64,000 nt of DNA from Micromonospora chokoriensis (GTDB lineage: Bacteria; Actinomycetota; Actinomycetes; Mycobacteriales; Micromonosporaceae), in assembly GCF_000718555.1 (NCBI RefSeq), contig NZ_JOAN01000032.1, positions 1-64,000 on the forward strand, in the 5' to 3' direction. Under the pieces are notes generated by a model. It made no database searches. It saw only the letters and a program-made list of their open reading frames with translations, and was not told where the DNA came from. Both the position numbers and the translations under genes were made by a program. Positions within the stretch are counted from its first letter, which is position 1. Every line of letters begins with the position of its first letter. Of the stretch, positions 57,430 through 64,000 are shown piece after piece.

Positions 57430-58959
57430 TCAGGCAGACGCGATCTTCAGCTCCACCCAGCCGGTCTCGGTCAGATGGTGCAGCACGGCCTGCACCGCGT
57501 CCGCCACGCTCAGGTCGGTGGTGTCGAGCACCAGATCGGCGTCGGTCGGCTCCTCGTACGGGTCGTCGATGCCGGTCATCCCGGTGATCAGGCCGGCTCG
57601 TGCCCGCGCGTACAGGCCCTTGCGGTCCCGCCGCTCGCACACCTCCAGCGGAGTGGCCACATGCACCAGCACGAAACCCGCCCCGGCGGCGAGGGCCATC
57701 TCCCGGGCGGTGGCGCGGGCCGCCGCGTACGGGGCGATCGGGCAGCAGACGCCCACCCCGCGGTGCCGGGCGACCTCGGCAGCCACCCAGCCGATCCGCC
57801 GCACGTTGAGATCGCGGTCGGCCTTGCTGAAGCTCAGCCCGGCGGAGAGTTCCCGGCGCACCACGTCCCCGTCGAGCAGGGTGACCGTGCGGTCGCCGCT
57901 CTCCCGTAACGCGTCGGCCAACCCTCGGGCGATAGTCGACTTGCCGGAGCCGGAGAGGCCGGTCAGGAACACCACCAGCCCTCGGTGCCGGCGCGGCGGC
58001 CGGGCCCGGGCCAACTCCCGGGCCACGTCGGGCGGGGTGTGCCACTCCGGCAACGGGAAACCCCGGTCGAGCAGGTCGTCGATCTCCGGCTGGGTCAGCG
58101 CGAGCCGGCGGTTGCGCGGTGGGATGTCCTCCCGCCAGCGCCACTGCCCGTCCCGGTTGTCGTACGCGAGTTCGCGCGGCACCAGCACCCGCAGCCCGGC
58201 GCCGGAGAGCATCTCCCCGGTGGAGAGCAGGTGGGTGACCCCGTACGCGGCGGAGACCCGGGCACGCAGCAACGCGTCGCTGATCTCCTCGCGTCGGTGC
58301 GACAGCGGCACCGCGACCAGGGTGGCAGGCGGCATCCGGTCCCGGGCCGCGAAGATCGTGCGGACCAGCGCCTCCGGCGGGAGCCCGTCGGTGCCGCCCT
58401 CACCGACCGGGATCATCACGAGCAGATGGGCGGCCAGGGTGCGGGCGGCGTGCGCGATCTGGGCGAGCTGCGGTCGATGCAGCGGCCGGTCGGCGATCAC
58501 CCCGAGCACCCGGCCCGGGGGCAGCAGCGCGCGGACCTCTTCCGGGCTGCGGCGCAGCCGCTGGAACGGACCGTGCCCACCGTCGCCCAGTCGCCGGACC
58601 TGGCCGCCCAACCCCGCCACGCCCTCGCGTACCGGCCAGACGTCGGCCACGTCGAGCGCGGCCGTCGGGGCGCCCTCGCCGTCGGTCAACACCAGCGCCC
58701 GGCGGGCCGGGTCGCGTGGATCGAAGCCCTGGGCCAGCGTGGCCGGCACCTGGAGGGTGACCGCGACCTGCCACGGCGCGCCGTCGGCCAGCCGGCCGCG
58801 CCGGCTGACCGAGACCAGGTCGGCGCGGGTCATGAAGCCGGTAAGCGGGGCGTACGCGCCAGTCAGCAGCAGCTCCAGATCCGCGAGCTCACCGGGACGT
58901 GGCGTGTACGCCGGTGCGTCTCGCAGCACCTCGTCGGGCAGCACCCAGCCGTTGCTCAT
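57430..58959 (-). CDS. ATP-sulfurylase-like/APS kinase fusion
   Basis: The protein has 509 residues. The N-terminal ~310 residues resemble ATP sulfurylase (LLTGAYAPLTGFM near 31-43, VSAAYGVTHLL), but the nucleotide motif reads DRPLHRPQ (157-164), with Gln at the second catalytic His position, so adenylation activity is doubtful. The C-terminal ~185 residues are an APS kinase with P-loop GLSGSGKST (334-342), DGDVVRRELSAGLSFSKADRD and CPIAPYAAAR, expected to make PAPS. The ATG at 58959 has GGGGG upstream. The neighbouring glycosyltransferase hints at glycan sulfation, but no sulfotransferase is visible. Confidence 0.88.
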   Translation of the reverse strand: MSNGWVLPDEVLRDAPAYTPRPGELADLELLLTGAYAPLTGFMTRADLVSVSRRGRLADGAPWQVAVTLQVPATLAQGFDPRDPARRALVLTDGEGAPTAALDVADVWPVREGVAGLGGQVRRLGDGGHGPFQRLRRSPEEVRALLPPGRVLGVIADRPLHRPQLAQIAHAARTLAAHLLVMIPVGEGGTDGLPPEALVRTIFAARDRMPPATLVAVPLSHRREEISDALLRARVSAAYGVTHLLSTGEMLSGAGLRVLVPRELAYDNRDGQWRWREDIPPRNRRLALTQPEIDDLLDRGFPLPEWHTPPDVARELARARPPRRHRGLVVFLTGLSGSGKSTIARGLADALRESGDRTVTLLDGDVVRRELSAGLSFSKADRDLNVRRIGWVAAEVARHRGVGVCCPIAPYAAARATAREMALAAGAGFVLVHVATPLEVCERRDRKGLYARARAGLITGMTGIDDPYEEPTDADLVLDTTDLSVADAVQAVLHHLTETGWVELKIASA

Positions 58960-59047
58960 CCACACCCCCTACTCGCTGACCGGCACACAGTTTCGCAGCC
59001 GACTGCCGATCGGTCGAGAGCGCCACTCCACGACCCGTGCGGACGGA

Positions 59048-60562
59048 TCAGCGCTTGATCCGCCGGCCGACCGCCGACCGCACCCAGTTCCACGGTTTCC
59101 GCTCGTCGCGGATCCGAGGTCGCGAGCCGTCGGCCCGGCAGATGAACACCAGCGGTAGCCGCGCGTCCTCGGTCCAGCCCACGTTTGTGATCCGGGCCTT
59201 GAGCATCCAGCTGCCCCTGGTCCGGCCGCCGTTGAGAGCGGCGAAGTCGATCGTTGCGGTGGCCCGGTGCACCAGGTGGACGGTGTCCGCTCCGGTCGTA
59301 CCGGTGATCCGCTCGGTCTGGAAGGTCATCGGAAGAAAGATCTCGGCGCCGGTCTCCCGGTGGCGGGCCACCAGGTCCAGGCGGGCCTTGCGCACCTGAG
59401 CGGTGGCGTCGAGCACCTCGGGGGCGATCTCGTCCATCGGGAGCACCAGCACGTCGCGGCCATCGTCGGCGCGGAAGCCGACCGGCTGTTTCTTCGAGCG
59501 CAGCTCGGCGGCGAGGGTCACTGTGACAGCGTGGTCGGCATGATGGAGTTCGTCGATCGTGCCGTGCGCGGCGATGCCCGCCTCCCAACGGGCCAGCTTG
59601 CGTAGGTCCGCGACGCGGCCCCGCTCCGCCAGGTAGGCCATGGCCCGCAGCAGGGGCGGCAACCCGGCGGCGACGCCAGGGGCGAAGCGGTCCTGGATGA
59701 TCTTCTGGATCTCCAGCGCGACCTGCTCCAGCCACGCCTCGGGGGCCTCCAGCAGTCGCTTGCCGCGCAGTCGGCTGAGCATCTCGTTGCGCAGCCAGCG
59801 CCGGTGCAGCCGGTCCCGCAGCGGGCCGGGCTCGGTGTGCGCGTCGACGATGTCCAACGCGTCCCGCACGGCCCCGTAGTAGCTCGACGGCTCCAGCTGG
59901 CCCGCCGTGACGTTGCGCGAGTCGGTCCGCTGGACGTGGTGGTAGCAGGTGTAGTCGGACAGCACCGAGGTGTGTCGGGACAGGAAGTAGGCCCGCGTGA
60001 CCATCGCGTGGTCCTCCAGCCGACGCTTGCCGCCCTCCGGAAACCGCAGATCGTGCTCGTTGAGAAACGCGCGCCGGAACAGCTTGTGGCAGGTCAGGCT
60101 GTCGATCAGCGGCGCGTTCGCCAGGGTGGCGTCGAAGCGGTTCTTCCGGAACAGCTCCCGCGGCACCGGGCGTCCGTACCCGGCCATCTTCCCGACGACG
60201 ATGTCCGCGTCGTTCGCCTTCGCGCAGGCGTGGAGCCGCTCAAGCGCCTCGTCGGCGAACCAGTCGTCGTCGTCGGCGAAGAAGACGTACTCGCCACGAG
60301 CGTGGTCGACGCCGAGATTGCGCGGGCGCGACGGCCAGCCGGAGTTCTCGATGTGCAGAACGGTGATGTGCGGGTGCTCGGCGGCCAGCCGGTCCAGGCG
60401 CTTGGCGGTGCTGTCGGTCGAGCCGTCGTCGACGAAGATCACTTCGAACTCGGCGGCGGGCAGCGACTGGCGCAGTAGCGACGCGGCGAGCTTCTCGATG
60501 TGCGGCCCGCAGTTGTAAGCCGGCACCACAACGCTCACTTTGGGGACGCCCACCTCGGCCAT
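59048..60562 (-). CDS. Family 2 glycosyltransferase
   Basis: The protein has 504 residues; the ATG at 60562 follows GGGAGGGA. The GT-A domain occupies ~1-240 with VVVPAYNCG, the D45-D46-G47 nucleotide site, a second acidic cluster FFADDDDWF acting as DxD, and RRLEDHAMV near 190. The C-terminal ~200 residues form a beta-rich domain (RATATIDFAALNGG, GSWMLKARITNVG) like those on teichoic-acid or capsule transferases such as TarS/TarQ. It probably decorates a cell-wall polymer with a sugar. No membrane helix is evident. Confidence 0.9.
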   Translation of the reverse strand: MAEVGVPKVSVVVPAYNCGPHIEKLAASLLRQSLPAAEFEVIFVDDGSTDSTAKRLDRLAAEHPHITVLHIENSGWPSRPRNLGVDHARGEYVFFADDDDWFADEALERLHACAKANDADIVVGKMAGYGRPVPRELFRKNRFDATLANAPLIDSLTCHKLFRRAFLNEHDLRFPEGGKRRLEDHAMVTRAYFLSRHTSVLSDYTCYHHVQRTDSRNVTAGQLEPSSYYGAVRDALDIVDAHTEPGPLRDRLHRRWLRNEMLSRLRGKRLLEAPEAWLEQVALEIQKIIQDRFAPGVAAGLPPLLRAMAYLAERGRVADLRKLARWEAGIAAHGTIDELHHADHAVTVTLAAELRSKKQPVGFRADDGRDVLVLPMDEIAPEVLDATAQVRKARLDLVARHRETGAEIFLPMTFQTERITGTTGADTVHLVHRATATIDFAALNGGRTRGSWMLKARITNVGWTEDARLPLVFICRADGSRPRIRDERKPWNWVRSAVGRRIKR

Positions 60563-60801
60563 CAAGATCCCTCCCGCGCCGTCGATCGGTCACCCGGCGG
60601 GTCGATGCCTGGTGAACGGGAGGTGAATGGTGCCACCTTCGAGGTGTCTTTCCCGAGGCGGGGTCGGGCCGAACGCCGGGACCGGCGCAAACGTCGCGAG
60701 CGCCCCGAGGGAGACCTTAGGGGTCCGGTGGGGCAAGGATCAGGGGAGCGCCGGGGGCGTGCCGGTGTCCATGCTGCGCATCGACTCCCTACGCTGGGCG
60801 C

Positions 60802-61716
60802 GTGACACTGATCGCGACCCAGTCGCTCACCAAGACGTACGGAGGTCGGGTCACCGCGTTGGCCGACCTCACCGTCGCCGTCGAGCCCGGGATCATCGGC
60901 CTGGTGGGCGCGAACGGCGCCGGAAAATCCACGTTGATCAAGATTCTGCTCGGCCTGATCGCACCGACCAGCGGTCAGGTCTCGGTGCTCGGCATCGACC
61001 CGACCGCAGACCCGGCGGCTGTCCGCGCCCGGGTCGGCTACATGCCGGAGCACGACTGCCTCCCGCCCGACCTCTCCGCCGCCGAGCTGGTCACCCACCT
61101 CGGCCGGATGAGTGGCCTGCCCCGCACCGCGGCTCGCGAGCGGGCCTCGGAGGCGCTGCGGCACGTGGGGCTCTATGAGGAGCGCTATCGCCCGGTCGGT
61201 GGCTACTCGACCGGCATGAAGCAGCGCGTCAAGCTGGCCCAGGCGCTGGTGCACGACCCCGACCTGCTGCTGCTGGACGAGCCGACCAACGGCTTGGACC
61301 CGGCCGGCCGCGACGCCATGCTGGCCCTGGTGCACCGGATCGGCACCGAGTTCGGCATCTCCGTGCTGGTCTGCTCGCACCTGCTCGGCGAGGTGGAGCG
61401 GATCTGCGACACGCTGATCGCCATCGACGGCGGCAAACTGCTGCGCGCCGACCACATCTCCGCGATGACCTCGGCCACCGACGTGCTCGCCGTCGAGGTC
61501 AGCGAGGGCACCGAGGAGCTCGCCGCTCGGCTCGCCGAGCTCAAACTGCCGGTGGCGCGGGACGGGCGACTGCTCCTCGTGCCACTCGCCGACGACCGCA
61601 CCTACGACCTGATCCTCGGCGCGGTCGCCGAACTGGACCTGCCACTGCACCGACTGGACCAGCGCCGGCACCGGGTGGCCGAACTCTTCGCGACGAGGGA
61701 GCTCTCCCATGCCTGA
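60802..61716 (+). CDS. ABC-2 type exporter ATPase, pair 1
   Basis: This 304-residue CcmA/NatA-like ATPase starts at a GTG. Walker A GANGAGKST, signature YSTGMKQR (Gly-Thr variant), Walker B LLLLDEPTNGLD and H-loop CSHLL are intact. The C-terminal ~80 residues are the regulatory extension. It overlaps the permease gene by 8 bp. The substrate is unknown. Confidence 0.94.
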   Translation: MTLIATQSLTKTYGGRVTALADLTVAVEPGIIGLVGANGAGKSTLIKILLGLIAPTSGQVSVLGIDPTADPAAVRARVGYMPEHDCLPPDLSAAELVTHLGRMSGLPRTAARERASEALRHVGLYEERYRPVGGYSTGMKQRVKLAQALVHDPDLLLLDEPTNGLDPAGRDAMLALVHRIGTEFGISVLVCSHLLGEVERICDTLIAIDGGKLLRADHISAMTSATDVLAVEVSEGTEELAARLAELKLPVARDGRLLLVPLADDRTYDLILGAVAELDLPLHRLDQRRHRVAELFATRELSHA

Positions 61717-62614
61717 GCCGACCGCAGCCGCCGTGCGCCCCGCGCCGACAGGCGTCATCCACGACATCGGCTACCAGCGCTACCAGGGCCCGAGGCTGGG
61801 CCGCCGCCAGGTCTTCGGCGCCCTCTACCTGCACGGGCTGCGCACCGCGTTCGGGTTCGGGCGCAGCGCCAAGGCCAAGATCTTCCCGTGGCTGGTGGTC
61901 GGCATCGTCTCGCTGGTCGCGGTGGCCCTGGCCGCGGTACGCAGCCAGATCGGCGAGCCGGTCGCCACGTACGCCCAGTTCGCCGACGCGATGAGCTGGC
62001 TTGTCATCTTCTTCGTCGCGGTCGTCGCCCCGGAGCTGGTCTCCCGGGACCTGCGCAGCGGTGTGCTGCCGCTGTACTTCTCCCGGCCGCTGCCGCGCGC
62101 CGACTACGCGCTGGCCAAGCTGCTGGCGCTGGTCACCGCCCTCTGGCTGCTGCTCGGTGGGCCGCAGTTGCTGATGTTCCTGGGTGCCGCGTTCACCACC
62201 AAGCAGGGCATGCGCGGGGTGTGGAACGAGCTGCTCGACCTGCTGCCCGGGCTGCTCTACGCCGGGCTGTGGGCGGTGGTCTTCGCCTCGGTCGGGCTGC
62301 TGGTCGCCTCGCTGACCGGCAAGCGCGCCTTCGCCGCCGGTGGGGTGGTGGCGGTCTTCCTGATGACCACCCCGATCGTCGGGGTGCTGAGCATCCTGCC
62401 GTCGCGCGCCGCCAACGAGCTGGCCGGGCTCGCCTCGCCCTCCACGCTGGTGCAGGGGGTGGGCATCTGGTCGCTGGGTGACCTGCTGGTCGAGGGCGAT
62501 CCGGGCGAGATGATGATCGGCGGGTTCGGCCCGGTCTACGCCCTGGCCGCGGTGCTGTTGGTCGCCGGCGCGACCGCCCTCCTGCTGGCCCGCTACCGGA
62601 AGGTCGCCTCCTGA
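61709..62614 (+). CDS. ABC-2 type exporter permease, pair 1
   Basis: The protein has 301 residues. An ~50-residue cytoplasmic tail (IHDIGYQRYQGPRLGRRQ) is followed by about six helices. The SRDLRSGVLPLYFSRPLPRADY segment is the conserved first-loop motif of ABC-2 permeases. Its stop overlaps the next start (TGATG). It works with the flanking ATPases. Confidence 0.92.
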   Translation: MPEPTAAAVRPAPTGVIHDIGYQRYQGPRLGRRQVFGALYLHGLRTAFGFGRSAKAKIFPWLVVGIVSLVAVALAAVRSQIGEPVATYAQFADAMSWLVIFFVAVVAPELVSRDLRSGVLPLYFSRPLPRADYALAKLLALVTALWLLLGGPQLLMFLGAAFTTKQGMRGVWNELLDLLPGLLYAGLWAVVFASVGLLVASLTGKRAFAAGGVVAVFLMTTPIVGVLSILPSRAANELAGLASPSTLVQGVGIWSLGDLLVEGDPGEMMIGGFGPVYALAAVLLVAGATALLLARYRKVAS

Positions 62615-63525
62615 TGAGCACGCTGAGCCTGACCGGGGTGTCCCGGTGGTACGGCAACGTGGTCGCGGTCAACGACATCAGCATGGCCCTGGGGCCGGGC
62701 GTGACCGGGCTGCTCGGCCCGAACGGTGCCGGCAAGACCACCCTGCTGCACATGATGGCCGGGTTCCTCGCCCCGTCGCGCGGCACGGTCACCCTCGACG
62801 ACGAGCCGACCTGGCGCAACCCGGACGTCTACCGGCGACTGGGGCTGGTCAGCGAACGGGAGGCGGTGCAGGGCTTCCTGACCGCGTACGAGTTCGTGCT
62901 GGCCAGCGCGAAGCTGCACCGGCTGGCCGACCCGGCGGCAGCGGCCCGGCGGGCGATCGACCTGGTGGAGCTGGAGTCGGCGCAGGACCGCCGGATCGGC
63001 ACGTACTCCAAGGGCATGCGGCAGCGGGCCCGGGTTGCCGCCGCGTTGGTGCACGACCCGCAGGTGCTGTTGCTCGACGAGCCGTTCAACGGGATGGACC
63101 CGCGCCAGCGGCTGCACATGATGCAGCTGCTGCACAGCCTGGGCGACGCCGGCCGGACCATCCTGTTCAGCTCGCACATCCTGGAGGAGGTCGAGCAGGT
63201 CTCCGGGACGGTGCAGGTGATGGTGGCCGGGCGGTTGGCGGCCTCCGGCGACTTCCGGACCATCCGCCGGTTGATGACCAATCGCCCGCACGTGTTCGCG
63301 GTGCGCTCCACCGACGACCGGGCGCTGGCCGTCGCGCTGATCGCCGAGCCGTCGGTCAGTGGGGTCGAGTTGGACCCCACGGGCCTGACCGTGCGGGCCG
63401 GTGACTACGGCGCCTTCACCCGGGCGCTACCCCGGATCGCGCTCAAGCAAGGCATCCGGGTGCGCCAACTGGTGCCGTCCGACGAGTCTCTGGAGAGCGT
63501 CTTCTCCTACCTGGTGGAGGCATGA
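62614..63525 (+). CDS. ABC-2 type exporter ATPase, pair 2
   Basis: The protein has 303 residues. Walker A GPNGAGKTT, signature YSKGMRQR, Walker B VLLLDEPFNGMD and H-loop FSSHIL are intact. It overlaps both neighbours, so all four exporter genes are one transcript. It is a paralogue of the ATPase at 60.8 kb; the four products may form one hetero-tetrameric exporter or two separate ones. Confidence 0.94.
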   Translation: MSTLSLTGVSRWYGNVVAVNDISMALGPGVTGLLGPNGAGKTTLLHMMAGFLAPSRGTVTLDDEPTWRNPDVYRRLGLVSEREAVQGFLTAYEFVLASAKLHRLADPAAAARRAIDLVELESAQDRRIGTYSKGMRQRARVAAALVHDPQVLLLDEPFNGMDPRQRLHMMQLLHSLGDAGRTILFSSHILEEVEQVSGTVQVMVAGRLAASGDFRTIRRLMTNRPHVFAVRSTDDRALAVALIAEPSVSGVELDPTGLTVRAGDYGAFTRALPRIALKQGIRVRQLVPSDESLESVFSYLVEA

Positions 63526-64000
63526 TGTCGACAATTACCTGGATCACCGCACGCGGGCTGTTCGGCCGGCGTCGGTTCCTGCTGCTGCTTCCGTTGCCGT
63601 TGGTGCTGCTCGGGCTGGCCGTGCTCTGCCGGTCGCTGGGGGTGGACCCGGGCGAGTGGGGGCCGCCGGTGCTGGTCGGTCTCGGGCTGGCCGTGGTGCT
63701 GCCGGTGGTCGCGCTGATCGTCGGCACGGGCGTGTTGGGCGCCGAGATCGACGACGGCACTGTCGTGCACATCCTGACCAAGCCGCTGCCGCGCTGGCAG
63801 ATCGTGCTGCCGAAGCTCGCGGTGGCCGCCGGGGTCAGCGCGGCCACCGTCGCGCTGCCGCTCTACGTCGCGGGCGTGCTCGCCGATTCGGTACGCCTCG
63901 GTCTGGCGCTGGCGGTCGCGGCGGCGCTCGGCGCGCTGGCGTACTCCGCATTGTTCCTCGCGCTCAGCCTGGTCACCAGGCGGCCGGTGCTGCTCGGCCT
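63525..64000 (+). CDS. ABC-2 type exporter permease, pair 2 (cut by the window end)
   Basis: About 158 codons are visible. MSTITWITARGLFGRRRFLLLLPLPLVLL begins it, and AEIDDGTVVHILTKPLPRWQIVLPKL is the ABC-2 permease first-loop motif matching the upstream permease. The ATG at 63525 has GGTGGAGG four bases upstream; 63522 is an alternative. The gene continues past the window. Confidence 0.88.
   Translation, partial: MSTITWITARGLFGRRRFLLLLPLPLVLLGLAVLCRSLGVDPGEWGPPVLVGLGLAVVLPVVALIVGTGVLGAEIDDGTVVHILTKPLPRWQIVLPKLAVAAGVSAATVALPLYVAGVLADSVRLGLALAVAAALGALAYSALFLALSLVTRRPVLLG

Overview
The window is a high-GC actinobacterial chromosome segment, most likely from Micromonospora or a close Micromonosporaceae relative. 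The support is the very high third-position GC, frequent GTG starts, a WhiB-family regulator, a BldM-type regulator and characteristic dispersed palindromes. Gene order also points this way: whiB/guaB/guaB3/GMC oxidoreductase/guaA matches the whiB3-guaB2-guaB3-choD neighbourhood of mycobacteria, and sucC/sucD/perM-like/purN/purH matches the mycobacterial sucCD-perM-purNH block. It is mostly core chromosome. I see no prophage, insertion sequence, CRISPR array, tRNA, rRNA or biosynthetic gene cluster.

Layout. 0-0.8 kb: the first bases of a leftward gene preceded by four evenly built promoter-like repeats. 0.8-5.6 kb: whiD-like and bldM-like developmental regulators, a DUF5319 protein, guaB and guaB3. 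5.6-14.9 kb: a Tat-exported TIM-barrel protein, two tandem M1 metallopeptidase lipoproteins, an LCP-family protein, a GMC oxidoreductase, guaA and a small PspC protein. 15-18.9 kb: two paralogous double-Nudix proteins separated by a repeat-rich 675-bp gap, then pssA. 19-24.8 kb: psd and an envelope-stress module (LiaF-like PspC protein, PspC histidine kinase, LuxR-type response regulator). 25.4-31.1 kb: peptide ABC transporter 1. 31.2-34.3 kb: chorismate mutase with a Tyr/Phe-rich leader peptide and attenuator, divergent from pcrA. 34.4-36.2 kb: two M23 peptidases. 36.6-44.5 kb: a B12-binding mutase subunit, sucCD, a PerM-like protein and purNH. 44.5-50.4 kb: peptide ABC transporter 2, inverted relative to transporter 1. 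50.9-55.1 kb: folD, mdh, an MBL-fold hydrolase and icd. 55.4-60.6 kb: galT with a DeoR regulator, an ATP-sulfurylase-like/APS kinase fusion and a GT2 glycosyltransferase. 60.8-64 kb: two ABC-2 type exporter pairs, the last cut by the window edge.

How the genes fit together. Purine synthesis (purN, purH, guaB, guaA) and its one-carbon supply (folD), the TCA cycle (icd, sucCD, mdh) and phosphatidylethanolamine synthesis (pssA to psd) are all represented. Envelope maintenance is a second theme: LCP protein, M23 peptidases, LiaFSR-like module and PerM-like protein.

The most notable signals are these. (1) A 37-codon leader peptide with Tyr-Tyr-Phe-Tyr-Tyr sits in front of a terminator directly upstream of chorismate mutase. 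(2) Four tandem GGAAT-N18-GTT elements lie at the left edge. (3) Both oppF-type ATPase genes carry internal deletions, each missing a segment the other retains. (4) Several families of dispersed palindromes are present, one of which encodes the C-terminus of a metallo-hydrolase.
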